Positions 33,578 to 49,305 are shown, counted from the stretch's first letter. The stretch is 64,000 nt of DNA from Cacajao melanocephalus (GCA_963573385.1 CAUYLG010051967.1:1-64000); one strand, 5' to 3'. Numbers and translations: made by a program. The notes: generated by a model not told the origin, from the letters alone.

Positions 33578-33784
33578 ATCTTTAATTGCTCTAAGTGAGA
33601 GTCCTGCCACTATCTCATCTGTGTGAGCTCAACTTCTTCCCAGACACGTTAGTCCTGCTATGCTTATGCTGTGGGCTGGAGGATTCTGAAGAGTTTACTC
33701 CACCCAAACCTGTGAGAATGGAGTTCTCTTTGTCAAATAGGTATGGTCTGAGTTCCAGGTCATTTATTTGTATTCTTCTTATTA
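33578..33784. other. Short non-coding stretch
   Basis: Nothing recognised. Confidence 0.35.
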
Positions 33785-34075
33785 TTATTTTAGAGATGAG
33801 GTCTTGTTCTATTGCCCAGGCTGGAGTGCAGTCGTGTGATTATAGCTCACTGCAGCCTTGATTTCCTGGGCTGCAATGGTCCTCCTGCCTCAGCCTTCCA
33901 AGTAGATGGGATTACAAGCATGCACCACCACACCTGGCTAATTTTTTATTTTATTTTTTGTAGAGAAGGGGGGGTCTCACTATGTCACTCAGGGTGGTCT
34001 TGAACTCTTGGCCTCAAGCAATCCTCCCACCTTGGCCTCTCAAAGCACTGGGATTACAGGATATGCCACCATGCA
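33785..34075 (-). mobile_element. AluJ-like element
   Basis: Antisense old Alu (CAAGCAATCCTCCCACCTTG) with a 7-G run at 33968-33974. Confidence 0.92.
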
Positions 34076-34580
34076 TACACTAACGTTCTTATTGTGTGTA
34101 TGGTTCAAGGTTGTATTGGATACTAAATTCCTTCCCTGGCTTCCCAGCATAACACTACATCTTTGAAAAGTGGCTGTGCTTCTGAGAATACTCAGAATGA
34201 AAGGAGAGCAGCGGGAACTGATCCCCAAGTTCAGAGCCCCATCTTTAGCTGCTATGTCAACAATGGAAGTATTATTCTCCTCCCTCCCTCAGCAGGACCC
34301 ATTGTTCTCTGGTTACAACAGGAGTGAGATAAACAGCAGCTGCGAGGAGCCTGCCCTTCCTCCCTGCAGGCCTGGGCACTGAATGTGAGAAGCCTGGCTT
34401 TATTAGCACAGAGGGTTCTGACAGCTCCTGAAGGACAGAATTGACGAAGATGGGGGCATGAGATTCACTTTTTACAGACAAAACGTCTTCTGCAAGGATA
34501 GCAGGAGAAGGCTGAGATGTGGCAACAACTGTTTTCCCTAACCATTTCCCGATCAAATAACTAGAGAAACAACATGATCA
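34076..34580. other. Non-coding stretch, nothing recognised
   Basis: No family or gene signal. Confidence 0.4.
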
Positions 34581-34581
34581 T

Positions 34582-34714
34582 ACAGTATATATATAAAATA
34601 AATATACACTAAAATAAATATACCGCAATAAATATACTACAATAAAAAATATACTACAATAAAATAAATATACTACAAAAATAAAATAAAATAAATATGT
34701 ATACATATATATAT
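34582..34714 (+). repeat. AT-rich degenerate tandem repeat
   Basis: About six units of 14-19 bases, most ending AAATATACTAC, bordered by TATATATA on both sides. Confidence 0.85.
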
Positions 34715-34825
34715 TTGCCTTTGCCAAGTCTTTGAGTCAATTTTCAAATTTTTCTCATTTCTTTTCTTGTTTTGATTTTTGCGGTTCTTTCATGGGCCTT
34801 AACCCTTCAGATTCCCTACAAAATG

Positions 34826-35438
34826 CAGGCGATTCTCATTTTCCATAAGGTTACTGTGAATACGGAAACGCTGCTCCTAGGGGTAACACAGGGTGAGGTT
34901 CCTGCGAGCCTCTGATCTCATCTTTCATCAACCCATCAATTATATGTGCTTGTGTTTAAAGATATTTATTATATATTGTTGATTCATTAACATTAGATCT
35001 GTGGCCAACAGTGCTATAACTCAAGCCTGAATGAAGCTCATTTAACACACATATTTTCTCTGTAAGGCACATGACAGCTTTCTTGCACTTAACGAACAGT
35101 CGACGGCACTTCAGCACTGTCCTTGGAGACCGTTTTTAAAGAGTGACATCACCAACGAAAAGCATAGAAATGTCAAAATAAGGCACTACATATACTGCAG
35201 ATAGGAAGGACACTGGATTACTGTGGAAGAGCTGAAACGAGAAGGCAGGGCCTCGCTTTGTTTGACTGCAGCCAGAAATGTATATCACCGTGGTTTGAGT
35301 GACTCAAATTTTTCACTTCTCTACACATGTCCATGAATGGCTGAAGGTACTGCAAGGATGGATTTAGGGGTGCCAAATACATTTCGGAGAGTAGGCAAAT
35401 CCCCAAATATGAAATCCAGGAATAACGAGGATTGATTG
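34826..35438. mobile_element. Tigger/pogo-like DNA transposon remnant
   Basis: Terminal inverted repeats: CAGGCGATTCTCATTTTCC on the left against the complement of GGAATAACGAGGATTGATTG on the right, with TA after the right end (35439-35440). The interior CTAGGGGTAACACAGGGTGA and TTAACACACATATTTTCTCT resemble a non-autonomous Tigger-type element. No transposase frame. Confidence 0.6.
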
Positions 35439-35543
35439 TAAGCATGCACATTCAAGAATAAAAATATTTTGTGGGTGAAATCTTGCAATGTAATCAGAAG
35501 TCAAGAACACATGGTTCTATCAACTCTGAGAACATGGGGAATT

Positions 35544-35852
<309 letters not shown>

Positions 35853-35995
35853 TGGGGAATTCTATTCTAAGGGCACTTTGGGATATGCTAGCCTTCCCAT
35901 ATGAAAGTGATACTGTCACATTCCCTAACACCACTGTCATTAGAACATGAACTGGGAAGTGCTATTTCCATTCCTGGAGACTGTTAGCTCTAAGG

Positions 35996-36166
35996 CAGTT
36001 CATCTCAAAGTGGCTTCTGGATGGACTGACATCTTGTTAGAAGCGTAAAGTGTCTGGTTCCACTCCGGACCTATAGGACCAGAAACTCAGAGGGTGGGAT
36101 CCAGTCTTCTGTGTTTTAAAAGGCTCCCCAGGAGAGCCTGCTGTGTGCTCAAGTTAGAGAACAGTG
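35996..36166 (+). mobile_element. MER5A hAT MITE with 8-base target duplication
   Basis: CAGTTCATCTCAAAGTGGCT start, CAGAAACTCAGAGGGTGGG centre, GTTAGAGAACAGTG end. Flanks CTCTAAGG (35988-35995) and CTCTAAGC (36167-36174) are an 8-base hAT duplication with one change. Confidence 0.9.
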
Positions 36167-36304
36167 CTCTAAGCCACCCAACTCATCCGGCCCCTCTTGT
36201 GGCTAACGGCCTGCAGGAGGCCTGACTGATTTTCCTTTGGTGTGGAAAGAGCCAGTCTTTGATAATCAGAAGAATTGCACTTCTGCCTTTTATAATGGAG
36301 AGAC

Positions 36305-36435
36305 TTTGTTACTGAAATACTCTGACCCTCCAGTTTCCTCACCTGTAAAAATGTGGACATTAAAATAAACCATAAATGAGAAAGTGCCTAGTTCACAAAA
36401 GGACCTCAGTAAACGTTAGCATCTTTATCTTCCTC
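36305..36435 (+). mobile_element. MIR SINE 3' part
   Basis: CTCCAGTTTCCTCACCTGTA, AAGTGCCTAGTTCACAAAAG and CTCAGTAAACGTTAGCATC follow the MIR 3' half. Confidence 0.65.
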
Positions 36436-36807
36436 TCTTTTATTATTCCTTCCTGAATAAGACATTAAGGATGAAGAAAAAAATACTAGGAGACAGTTTT
36501 CTTTCCTTAGCATAGAGCTCAGCTTTTTATCTCAGAGGAAACAATCACCATCATTTATCATTTTCATCAGTCTCTCTCTCTCCCCCTTCTCAGTCCCTTT
36601 CTCTCTCAGCAAGGAAAGCTGGTGCTCTGGTCTCAGTGTATCTGTAGGAGGAAAAACACACTAAAGTCATTCAAAGAAGAATGCGGAATATTTGAGAGTT
36701 CCTACCCTTTAATATACAATTAAAAGCAAGTCCTCTGAACTCATTACCTTCTGCCTATTTTCCTTCTACCTCCACATAACAACTTTTTTTCCCTAAGGGT
36801 TTAGAAG
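36436..36807. other. Non-coding stretch, nothing recognised
   Basis: A short TCTCTCTC run near 36570. Nothing else. Confidence 0.4.
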
Positions 36808-37117
<310 letters not shown>

Positions 37118-37149
37118 TAGCAACATCTTTGAAAAAAATCATTGTTTAT

Positions 37150-37303
37150 ATTATTGAAATGGGGCCTCACTCTGTCACCCAGCCTGTAGTGCAACCCCAT
37201 CATCAGAGCTCACTGCAGCCTCAAATTCCTGGGCTCTAGCAATCTTCCCGCCTCAGCCTCCCAAGTAGCTAGGACTAAAGACATGTACCACCACACCTGG
37301 CTA
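37150..37303 (-). mobile_element. Alu monomer (right arm)
   Basis: AAATGGGGCCTCACTCTGTC to CACCACACCTGGCTAATTTT, then a TTTA repeat. One arm only. Confidence 0.8.
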
Positions 37304-37338
37304 ATTTTATTTATTATTTATTTATTCATATATTTATT
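37304..37338 (+). repeat. (TTTA)n
   Basis: TTTATTTATT units forming the tail of the next antisense Alu. Confidence 0.85.
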
Positions 37339-37612
37339 GGAGACAGGGTCTTGCTCTGTCACCCAGGCTGAAGTGCAGTGATACAATCGTATAGCTCACT
37401 GTAGCCTCGAACTCCGAGGCTCAAGTAATCCTGCCTTCTCGGCCTCCCAAGCATCTGGGACTACAGACATGTGCCACCATGCCTGGCTAATTTTTTTATT
37501 TTTTGTAGAGACAGTCTCACCAGCCCAGGCTGGTCTGAAACTCCTGGCTTCAAGTGATCCTCCCTCCTTGGCCTCCCAAAGTGCTGGGATTACAGGCATG
37601 AGCCACTGGGTG
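37339..37612 (-). mobile_element. AluJ-like element
   Basis: Antisense old Alu with GGCTCAAGTAATCCTGCC and a degraded 5' end (GGGTGCCCATCC). Confidence 0.9.
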
Positions 37613-38430
37613 CCCATCCCACACAGCAACTTCTGTGCTCTTTTAGCCTGAGGAACAAGAGTTCCTTTCCGCTGGCTTACTAGGAGCCTTAAAGACTTAA
37701 CTTGAAAATTGGGTGAGGACAGGTTACCACCACCCACCCCACCAACTCTCCCCCGTTGTCGCTGAAGGAGAGTTCAGGTCTCAATTTACCAGCCCTTTAT
37801 CTTGAGCCATGCAGTAAATTAAAGTCAAAACAGAGGCCAAGGAGTTGTGTGCAGAGACTGTAATTCTGCATATTGGTAGGATTTTTTCTTTGACATTGCC
37901 TGCTTTGGCTCCTCCCTACATCTGTAGTTCTTTGGGTGCATGCAATAACTTCTTGACTTTCTCTGCTGGAGTCAACCTTGCAGACCTGCTGTTACTACCA
38001 GTGTGTAAAATTGTTTCTTCTAATCTCAACCAGTTTCCCCTGAACATTGGTAATCTCCAATAGTGACTAACCAACATTTACAAAGAGGAAGAGAGGGTTG
38101 TAACTTTGGAATTTTAATGGTAAAAACCAAAGGGATTTTAGTGGTAAAAACCAATTGCCCTGTTCAAGTCAGGGAAATTCCTTAACACAGGTTTCAAGAT
38201 ATCTCACCAGCTTTCCCCAGCCTTCCTCTCACTACAGCCCACCTTAATTTTTTTTTATACTTCAACTTAGACTGCTTCAGCTAGACAAACCTGACTGCCA
38301 TTTCCTTTCCCATGCAACTTCCTTCTCTGAAAAATAGAGCTGGAGGAAGTGGAGACCCAGAAAAGGGAAACAAGTTACCCACATCACATTTTGGTCCAGG
38401 TTTCTTTCTCCAGCATCACATTTCTATTCC
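37613..38430. other. Flanking sequence upstream of the provirus
   Basis: No family recognised. A 23-base segment ending in GGTAAAAACCAA is tandemly duplicated at 38109-38154. Confidence 0.4.
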
Positions 38431-38456
38431 TACTTGAGAAAAGAAAAATAGCTCAG

Positions 38457-38735
38457 GCCGGGCACGGTGGCTCACGCCTGTAATCCCAGCACTTTAAGAG
38501 GCTGAGGTGGGTGGATCATGAGGTCAGGAGTTCAAGACCAGCCTGACCACGATGATGAAATCCGTCTCTACTAAAAATACAAAAATTAGCCAGGCGTGGT
38601 GGTGGGCGTCTGTAATCCCAGCTACTCGGGAGGCTGAAGCAGAGAACTGCTTGAACCCAGGAGGTGGAGGTTGCAGTGAGCCACCGCATACCAGCCTGGG
38701 CAACAGAGCGAGACTCCGTCTCAAAAACAAAAAAA
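38457..38735 (+). mobile_element. Alu in 5' LTR
   Basis: LTR-derived duplication AAAAATAGCTCAG (38444-38456) against AAAAAATGCTCAG (38731-38743). Confidence 0.94.
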
Positions 38736-39030
38736 ATGCTCAGAGGGGTCTCTAGTCACCCATCCCACAACCACCTATATCCCCCAAACCCCACCTCCAT
38801 GCCCCTGGGTGCAATTATTTAAAGGCATTTTGTTCTTTCTTTTCTTCCCTATAGTTTCCTGACTAGCTGTCTCACCCATTATCTTCATGTTCCTGGAATG
38901 TGTGATACAAATGACAATGTATAGCCAATCAATAGCTTATGCCATTTTTCTGTAAATTCTTGCTAAGCAGTTTAGGAGTTGCATTTTTCTTTTCCTTTTT
39001 TTTTTCTTTTCCTTTAAAAGAATGAAAAGG

Positions 39031-39330
39031 CTGGCTAGCCCGGTGGCTCAAGCCTATAATCCCAGCACTGTGGGAGGCTGAGGCGGGTGGATAACTTGAG
39101 GTCAGGAGTTAGAGAACAGCCTGGCCAACATGGCGAAACCCTGTCTCTACTAAAAGTACAAAAATTAGCCGGGCGTGGTGGCATGTGCCTGTAATCCTAG
39201 CTACTCAGGAGGCTGAGGCAGGAGAATCGCTTGAACCTGGGAGGCGGAGGTTCCAGTGAGCCACAATGATGCCCCTGCACTCCAGCCTGGGCGACAAGAG
39301 CAAAACTCTGTTTAAAAAAAAAAAAAAGGA
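39031..39330 (+). mobile_element. Alu in 5' LTR
   Basis: Full-length. GAAAAGGCT on both sides marks the duplication. Confidence 0.93.
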
Positions 39331-39404
39331 AAAGGCTACTACCACTTGTACCTGTTAGAAGAAATAAAGTTCCAGGAAAAAAAGAAAAGAAAATCCCACT
39401 TGTA

Positions 39405-39586
39405 GTCAGGGCACAGTGGCTCCCGCCTATATTCCCACTTTGGGAAGCTGAGGCGGGTGGATCACTTGAGCCCAGGAGTTTGAGACCAGCCTGGGCAAAA
39501 TGGTGAAACCCTATCACTACCAAAAATACAAAAGTTAGCCAGTCTTACAACCCAGTCTCAAAATAAATAAATAAATAGATTTTAAA
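39405..39586 (+). mobile_element. Alu, right arm deleted, in 5' LTR
   Basis: Left arm plus AAAATACAAAAGTTAGCCAG, then a jump to CCCAGTCTCAAAATAAATAA. LTR words CACTTGTA and CACTTATA flank it. Confidence 0.85.
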
Positions 39587-40682
39587 AACACACACACACT
39601 TATAACTGCTGCTATTGGGAGGATACATTGAGGGCAACTTGAATCTACGCTTCTGGGTTGCAGTCCTCAAACTTGGCCCAGGTAAACTATCAACTCAGAA
39701 TGAATTTTCCTTTAGGTCGATATAGCCGGCATAAGTCAGCAGGATTCAGAGTGAATCCCCCCATAGCAACCACCCATTGTTTTATCTGAAGGCAGTGCTT
39801 GGTACTAGCAAAAACCCATTGCATTCTCCAACTTCGGAAGTCTTATCGGTGTTGCAGGTGAGTTCTCCTGAATCCAGACCTCCGTTTCTTTGGTGGTGGT
39901 GTAGATTTTATTTGGGCGGTTTCTCTTTGACTCTCTCTGAATGAGGGTTTTGTCTCTGACTTTCCTATTTAAGGATATTTTTCTGCCAACACATAGATCT
40001 GCAGTGGGCAGTTTGCTTTCCTTTTCGGCCAAGATAATTGTTGCATCATTACCTTTCATTGTGGAAATCAAACTTTTATGCATGACCAAAATTCTAATAT
40101 ATGAGAGATTCCCTTTTTCTAATATATGAGAGTGGATTCTTCACTCCAAAGATAAAAGGCACTTGCTCCTTCCAGCCCCTTAGGGCACTCTAAATAGAGA
40201 CTTACTAGGTAGGGGTTTTGGGACTTTCATGCCTTAAAAGCTTTCCTCTCTCAGGAGAACATCTCTCTTACTCTGCCAACAAATGCACATAAAGGTTGGT
40301 CACTTAGCACTGGTGAGGACTCTGTGACCCTCTGGGGAGTCAACGTTTCTGAGACATAAAAAAGTGGACACAACTCCTTAGTGACACAGTAAGGAGTTAC
40401 ACTCACAAGCAGCACATTTTGACCCAAAACACTGCCCAGAGCTTGGTTATGAGTGATTCAGGCCTCTAAATTATGGGTACAAAGCATTCAAGTCTGAAGA
40501 CTCTTTAAGGAGACAGCCTCCCCTGGAAACATCAGCTGGTTTTTTGTATAATACTTATGGAACTTTGTCTTGTAGATATTTGGACAAATGGGACCACAGG
40601 ACTTCAGATGACCCTAAATTACAATGGCCAAAATGGAGGTCCTTTGAAATGCCTAAAACAACTCATTTGTGCACTCGATCAG

Positions 40683-40703
40683 AAAAAAAAAAAAAAAAAA
40701 AAA
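40683..40703 (+). repeat. A21 run
   Basis: Uninterrupted A homopolymer inside the ERV internal region. Confidence 0.95.
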
Positions 40704-41170
40704 CCAGAAGGGGAGACCTACTTTCTATTTGTCCTGGCTGAAGTCTGATAAAAGATTTGGGGGAAAAAAAAAAAAAAACTTTTTTAAAGGGCTCTATGGT
40801 TAGAAATCGGCTTAATTACAAGCTGATATTCAGGCTATAATTTTTATTGACAAAAAAGGCCTTTCTGCTTTTTCGCCCTCGGATCCTGTTTCTGGGAATT
40901 TTTTTCAGTTGACTGAAACTCCTTTTGAAAAAAAAAACCTTTAATCCCTCTGTTTGCTTCCTTTCTTGTTGGCATGATTTTGCTGAGAAAAATGTAAAAC
41001 TTCGTTGGCCTTTTAGAAAATTTAAAATCTTTCCAAATTAGCTCCTCTAGGACTTGTTCTTCCATTTCCTTCCACTTCTGCTCCTCCTTTCTTTGACCAT
41101 CTTCGATACCACAGGAAGAAATCTAGCGGAGACTTCTGAGACCCCTTGAGGAACACAGGAAAAGGCACCC

Positions 41171-41192
41171 CCCACACGCACACAGACACAGA

Positions 41193-41239
<47 letters not shown>
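41171..41239 (+). repeat. (CA)n microsatellite
   Basis: Imperfect CA/CAGA run becoming 22 pure CA units (41196-41239). Confidence 0.97.
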
Positions 41240-41241
<2 letters not shown>

Positions 41242-41724
41242 ACATACTGTTTTACTCTTTTGGGGTTTTCTCTTTCTCTTGTGGAGTCTTGAGAATTGTG
41301 GGCATACTTTTCTCAGGTCTAAAGCTCTGCTCTCTTTTGCATTGAGTTTCCTGACCTCTTTGGCTTTTGGAGTACAAAAGAATTACTTTGTATTGAGAGA
41401 GAACTTGACCTTTTTGTGTGCAATGGTGGGCAAATCGCTGGAAAAAGCTTCAGTTTGGGAAGTAGCTGACAGCAAATGCAGTGAATGCTTATTACTGCAG
41501 GGGGCTACTTGTTTCTTTGTGTGTTTGGATAAGAAAGATGAAGTTCGAATGCTTGGAGGTTATGAAAATACTCTCCAACAAGGGATAAGACTCCTGTGGG
41601 GGATGGACTAACCACAGAGTGGGCTGATGTCGCAAGGAGAGCTATGGAAACACTGTGTGGCCCGGACCCATGGCATTTTTAACTCCTTTGGGGACCTGCG
41701 ATTCAAAGGAGAAGTGGGATTCTT

Positions 41725-41992
<268 letters not shown>

Positions 41993-42003
41993 GTGGGATT
42001 CTT

Positions 42004-42261
42004 GATATTTAAAGATCTAGCTCTGCTTCCCTGCTGTGCCTGCTTTTCATGTATTTAATTATTAGGCCCTGAGAACCGCAGATACTTTCTTGGCCCTATT
42101 TGCTGATAGGATCCACCCCAAGATCAGTAATCCAGTTAAGAAATGGAAACTAAATTTTAAAATCCACCTATCTAACTCGATTGGTCTTCAAAATACAACT
42201 TTCTGGCATTTGGCTGGCTATTTTGAAAAGGTTTTGGTGCAGGATAGGCAAGCCCCCAAAT
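42004..42261. other. ERV internal or flanking sequence, no firm call
   Basis: On the minus strand, 42258 to 42247 reads TGGGGGCTTGCC, resembling the start of a tRNA-Pro primer-binding site next to the antisense LTR. Confidence 0.35.
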
Positions 42262-42680
42262 CGGGGCTTAGCCTGGGAGGGTTCCCAGCTTTGCCCAGGA
42301 AATAATTCAGCAACTTTTACTGAAGTAGCAGTGTATGCACAGCAGCAGCAGAAGTGCTGCTCCTTGTGGAGCAGGACTACCCCATAGTGGCCCGGAGTAG
42401 CAGAGTAGCAGCTCAGAGGTGGTTCTGCTCTCATATTTATACCCACTTTTAATTATATGCAAATTAAGGAGTGGTTTATGTAGAACTTTCTAGGATGAAG
42501 GGGAGAACAATTGGGTCCTCCATTTGTTGCCATGGAAAGGGGCAGTAACTTCTGTGTTGTCATGGCAATGGTAAACTGACATAGCACACTGGTAGTCTTC
42601 AGTTTGGACCTGCTAGTCTTCAATTTGGTCTAGTGTCCAAGCCCCACCTCCCGAGTTGAGTCCTATCTGCTACCTCAGTT
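42262..42680 (-). mobile_element. Antisense ERV1 LTR, family unassigned
   Basis: Read on the minus strand it has AATTTGCATATAATTAAAAG, a TATA box (GTATAAATATGAG), CTGAGCTGCTACTCTG and a CAGTAAAAGTTGCTG polyadenylation-like end, the order of a U3-R-U5. Boundaries approximate. Confidence 0.65.
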
Positions 42681-43284
<604 letters not shown>

Positions 43285-43288
43285 AAAA

Positions 43289-43598
<310 letters not shown>

Positions 43599-43616
43599 CA
43601 AAGATATAAACATCTT

Positions 43617-44072
<456 letters not shown>

Positions 44073-44163
44073 GTAATTCAGACATTTTTGCCCAGGTCTA
44101 TTGGTCAAACAGATGTATACTGTCTCTGCGAAATGTTTTAGCAGATTGTAAAACTGCTGCTTC

Positions 44164-44414
44164 AGCTGAGTATGGTGGCTCACACCTATAACCCCAGCAC
44201 TTTGGGAGGTGGAGGTGGATGGATCACTTGATCAGCTGGGTGTGGTTGCACACACCTGTAATCTCAGCTACTCGGGAGGCTGAGGCACTAGAATCACTTG
44301 AACCCCAGAGGTGGAGATTGCAGTGAACCAAGATCGTGTCCCTCGGCTCCAGCCTAGAAGACAGAGTGAGACTCTGTCTCAAAAAGAACCCCCAAAAACC
44401 AACAATAACAACAA
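44164..44414 (+). mobile_element. Alu with internal deletion
   Basis: CACTTGATCAGCTGGGTGTG joins the two arms after loss of about 70 bases. AAACTGCTGCTTC (44151-44163) and AAACTGTTGCTTC (44415-44427) flank it. Confidence 0.92.
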
Positions 44415-44427
44415 AAACTGTTGCTTC

Positions 44428-44920
44428 TGTGATATTTTTGATATCTGCTTAATTTGTCTGTGAGCTAAAGTGGTGAGGGCTGGCTGCTGGGCTTCCCTCA
44501 GACCTTGAATATATTTTACTGTGAGCTAACATCTTTGGTTTTCGAGCCTTTAGATTCTGGGGTCTAGACAGGTGGCCTTGGTGAGGCCTGAAGACATTGA
44601 TTTGTCCACAGCACCAAGGAACTAGCTGCAGGGCAGGCGCAAACCCAGTATGTCCTTCCTGGCCCAGCTGTGCCTCCTGGGGCCACGCTGGGAAGGGTTG
44701 GCCCCTCTAGGTATCTCTACAGCTCTGTCCTCTGTCCTAAGCTCTACACCTGGTATGTAAATTTGGGACCCAGACAGTCCCTGCCCTTTATAGCCATTCT
44801 GAGTGCCATATGGGTACTTGGGACCCAGGACAACTGGAGAAGACATTAGAGAGGGTACTTGTATAGTATTTTCAAAATTGCTTTCAGGAATTTAAACTAG
44901 TAAAATCATGTTATGTTAAA
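44428..44920 (+). mobile_element. ERV internal-like sequence
   Basis: Within the provirus span. The GC content is higher than in its neighbours, and there is no frame longer than 74 residues. Assigned to the ERV by position only. Confidence 0.35.
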
Positions 44921-45185
44921 GCCAAGTGCTATGGTTTACATCTGTAATCCTAGCACTTTGGGAGGCCAGGAGTTCAAGACCAGCCTGGGCAACATAGCAA
45001 GACCCAGCTCTAAGAAAGAAAAACACAATTAGCCAGGCATTCTGGCATGTGCTTGTGGTCTCATCTACTAAGGAGGCAGAGGCGGGAGGATTGCTTGAGC
45101 CTGGGAGGTTGAGGCTGCAGTGAGCTGTGATTGCACCACTGTACTTCAGCTGGCAAAACAGAGCGAGATCCTGTTTCAAATAATA
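44921..45185 (+). mobile_element. AluJ-like element
   Basis: Sense, diverged, with CTTGAGCCTGGGAGGTTGAG. Short internal losses. Confidence 0.9.
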
Positions 45186-45254
45186 ATTGTCCTTATTTGG
45201 ATAATATTTTTAATTCTCAAATTGATTATGCCTTATCTTTCTAGATGTCTAAAA

Positions 45255-47374
<2,120 letters not shown>

Positions 47375-47409
47375 ATCATCACTACTTTAAGAAGAGAAAA
47401 ATTCTAATC

Positions 47410-47421
47410 AAAAGGGAGAAA
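47410..47421 (+). promoter_or_regulatory. Polypurine tract of the provirus
   Basis: AAAAGGGAGAAA, directly before the TG of the 3' LTR, where plus-strand synthesis starts in retroviruses. Confidence 0.7.
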
Positions 47422-47867
47422 TGAAAGAGAAAAATAGCTCAGAGTAGTCAGAGCTATGTGAAGTATGCAAAATATATCAGGCCCAGAGAGAAATGAGTAT
47501 GGGACTTCAATCACATGCCTGCCCCCACCCATACCCAGGGGCAATTATTTGAAGATATTTTGTTCTTTCTTTTCTTCCCTGTAGTTTTCAGACTAGCTGC
47601 TTCACCTATTGTCTTCATGTTCCTGGAATTTTTTGATACAAAGAACAGTGTATAGCCAATGAATAGCTTATATCATTTTACTGTAACTTCTCAGTAAACA
47701 ACTTAGAAACTTGTCTCTTCTTTTCCTTTAAAAATTTACTTGCAACTGCTGCTAATCAGAGCATAGATTCAGGGCAACTTGATTCTATGCTTCCAAGTCG
47801 CAGTGCTTAAACTTGGTCCAAATAAACTCTCTACTTCTATTTTCAGTTTCTTCCCTTTAGATCACCA
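47422..47867 (+). mobile_element. 3' LTR of the provirus
   Basis: TGAAAGAGAAAAATAGCTCA start, GTTCTTTCTTTTCTTCCCTG, ACAGTGTATAGCCAATGAAT, TGCAACTGCTGCTAATCAGA, CCAAATAAACTCTCTAC, CA end. Clearly diverged from the 5' copy, so the insertion is old. Confidence 0.8.
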
Positions 47868-48039
47868 TACTCCCAAGCCATTATATTGGGCCCTCTCCCC
47901 TAGCCAGACCTTGCCTTTTCCCTTCCACCTGCAAATTGCAAAAATTCTAAGGCTCTCTCCACCCATCTGAATGGACCCCTCCTCTTGGCCCAGTGCATTT
48001 CAAAGTTAACCTGAAAAACTAGTTCAGGCCATCATGGAA

Positions 48040-48525
48040 AGTGAGGGTCTGACATTCTTCATATACGCTCCTCCCTTTTGGAATTTAGGAAAAGCTCACC
48101 AGCGTTAACATTAACACAGACCTTAGGTCTGATAAGAAACATTTGTAATCTATTCTCTCTGAAGCCTTGCTACTTGGAGGCTTCACTGCATGATAAAATG
48201 TTGATCTCTACAACTCCTTATTGTAACCTAGACACTCCTTTCTATTGATAATAACTCTTCAACCAATTGCCAATCAAAAATGTTAAAATCTGCCTATAAC
48301 CTTGAAGCCCCTGTTTTGAGATGTCCCACCCTTCCCAATCAAACCAATGTAAATCTTACATGTATTGATTGATATCTCATGTCTCCCTAAAATGTATAAA
48401 AGCAAGCTGTACCCTAACCACCTGGGGTGAGACGGTGTCATGGATGCATTCTTACCTTGGCAAAATACACTTTCTAAATTGAATGAGATTTTCTCAGATA
48501 CTTTTGGGTTTGCACACCAAAGGCT
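48040..48525 (+). mobile_element. ERV solo LTR, family unassigned
   Basis: GAATTTAGGAAAAGCTCACC, ACCAATTGCCAATCAAAAAT (CCAAT boxes), TATA box AATGTATAAAAGC (about 48391), then ACCTTGGCAAAATACACTTT and CTCAGATACTTTTGGGTTTG. Same orientation as the 24.7 kb LTR and opposite to the 45.25 kb copy. Confidence 0.72.
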
Positions 48526-48529
48526 GTCC

Positions 48530-48645
48530 TCAAGCCTTTTGAATCTCTCTTGAAGATTCATCTCCTAAGAAACCAGATCTTGTTGGTTGATCCTCATCTG
48601 GCTGTAATCACCTCATTTATTTCAAGATCCACTTTATCCTCTAGG
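48530..48645. other. Short non-coding stretch
   Basis: Nothing recognised. Confidence 0.35.
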
Positions 48646-48647
48646 CA

Positions 48648-48842
48648 TAGAATTATAGACTATAGGATCACAGAAATTTCTGGCTTAGAGGGTCATTCCA
48701 ATTTTTATAGATATGGACCACAACTAGCCAAGTGATTAGTCTGAGATCACTACGTGAACGATCTTAACTCACATAGTTAAGGGACAAAGCCAAGTCTAGA
48801 ACCCAAGTCTTTGAGTCCTTAGCTCAAGATTATTTTCACTAC
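48648..48842 (-). mobile_element. MIR or MIR3-like SINE
   Basis: Antisense order: GACAAAGCCAAGTCTAGAAC, CCAAGTCTTTGAGTCCTTAG, ATTATTTTCACTACA. Diverged. Confidence 0.45.
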
Positions 48843-49305
48843 ATGGAGATCTATTATTTGTGCTCCTTTCCTCTATCTATATTCTCATGCTTTTTTCAGG
48901 AGGCCCATCCTTCTCATTTCTTTTATTGCTGTTACCATCATCTTTGGCATCATAAAGAACACCATCACTTCAGCTGTTCCCAGAGCCCCCTACACAGTAC
49001 CAGTGGGTACTCTATTACTGATGGTGCAGCTTCTTAACTCTTTTATTCTATGCCAAATGATTACACTTTTAGCACCCTGTGAGTATCAATTGTCCAAGAC
49101 TCAAGGAGACCAGAGTTGGTAGAATGAAAGAAGCATTGTTACGGATGCAAGAAATCCAATGCTTTATTTCAAATGTCAAAATACAACTTGCCGTACTGAA
49201 AGAGCAGGCAAGCTGGGAGTATAGTGACCACAGTATCGGGGAAGTTGACTCTGCTCTTGCCTATTAGAACTCATAGGAACCATTGAGCGTGAGAATGCTG
49301 GATTT
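48843..49305. other. Non-coding stretch, nothing recognised
   Basis: No family or gene signal. Confidence 0.4.

Larger units (their letters stand above)
38435..39722 (+). mobile_element. 5' LTR, split by three Alus
   Basis: TGAGAAAAGAAAAATAGCTC start, GTTCTTTCTTTTCTTCCCTA, ACAATGTATAGCCAATCAAT, TATAACTGCTGCTATTGGGA, TCAAACTTGGCCCAGGTAAA. It aligns in order with the 3' LTR. Alus at 38457, 39031 and 39405 account for the extra length. Confidence 0.8.
39723..41712 (+). mobile_element. ERV internal region, gag side (degenerate)
   Basis: Lies inside the 5' LTR. A plus frame near 40560-40680 has a W..W-type matrix-like pattern (LQWPKW at about 40617-40634) suggestive of gag, then a run of 21 A ends any frame. 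No domain is firm. A direct repeat of TTCTAATATATGAGAG lies at about 40092 and 40116. Confidence 0.45.

Noticed and set aside
40544..40741. Possible intact retroviral gag
   Set aside because: Only a short gag-like pattern is visible before an A21 run. No intact product is supported, so it is reported as a remnant only.
41022..41237. VCVCVC-rich minus frames
   Set aside because: Translation of a CA microsatellite.
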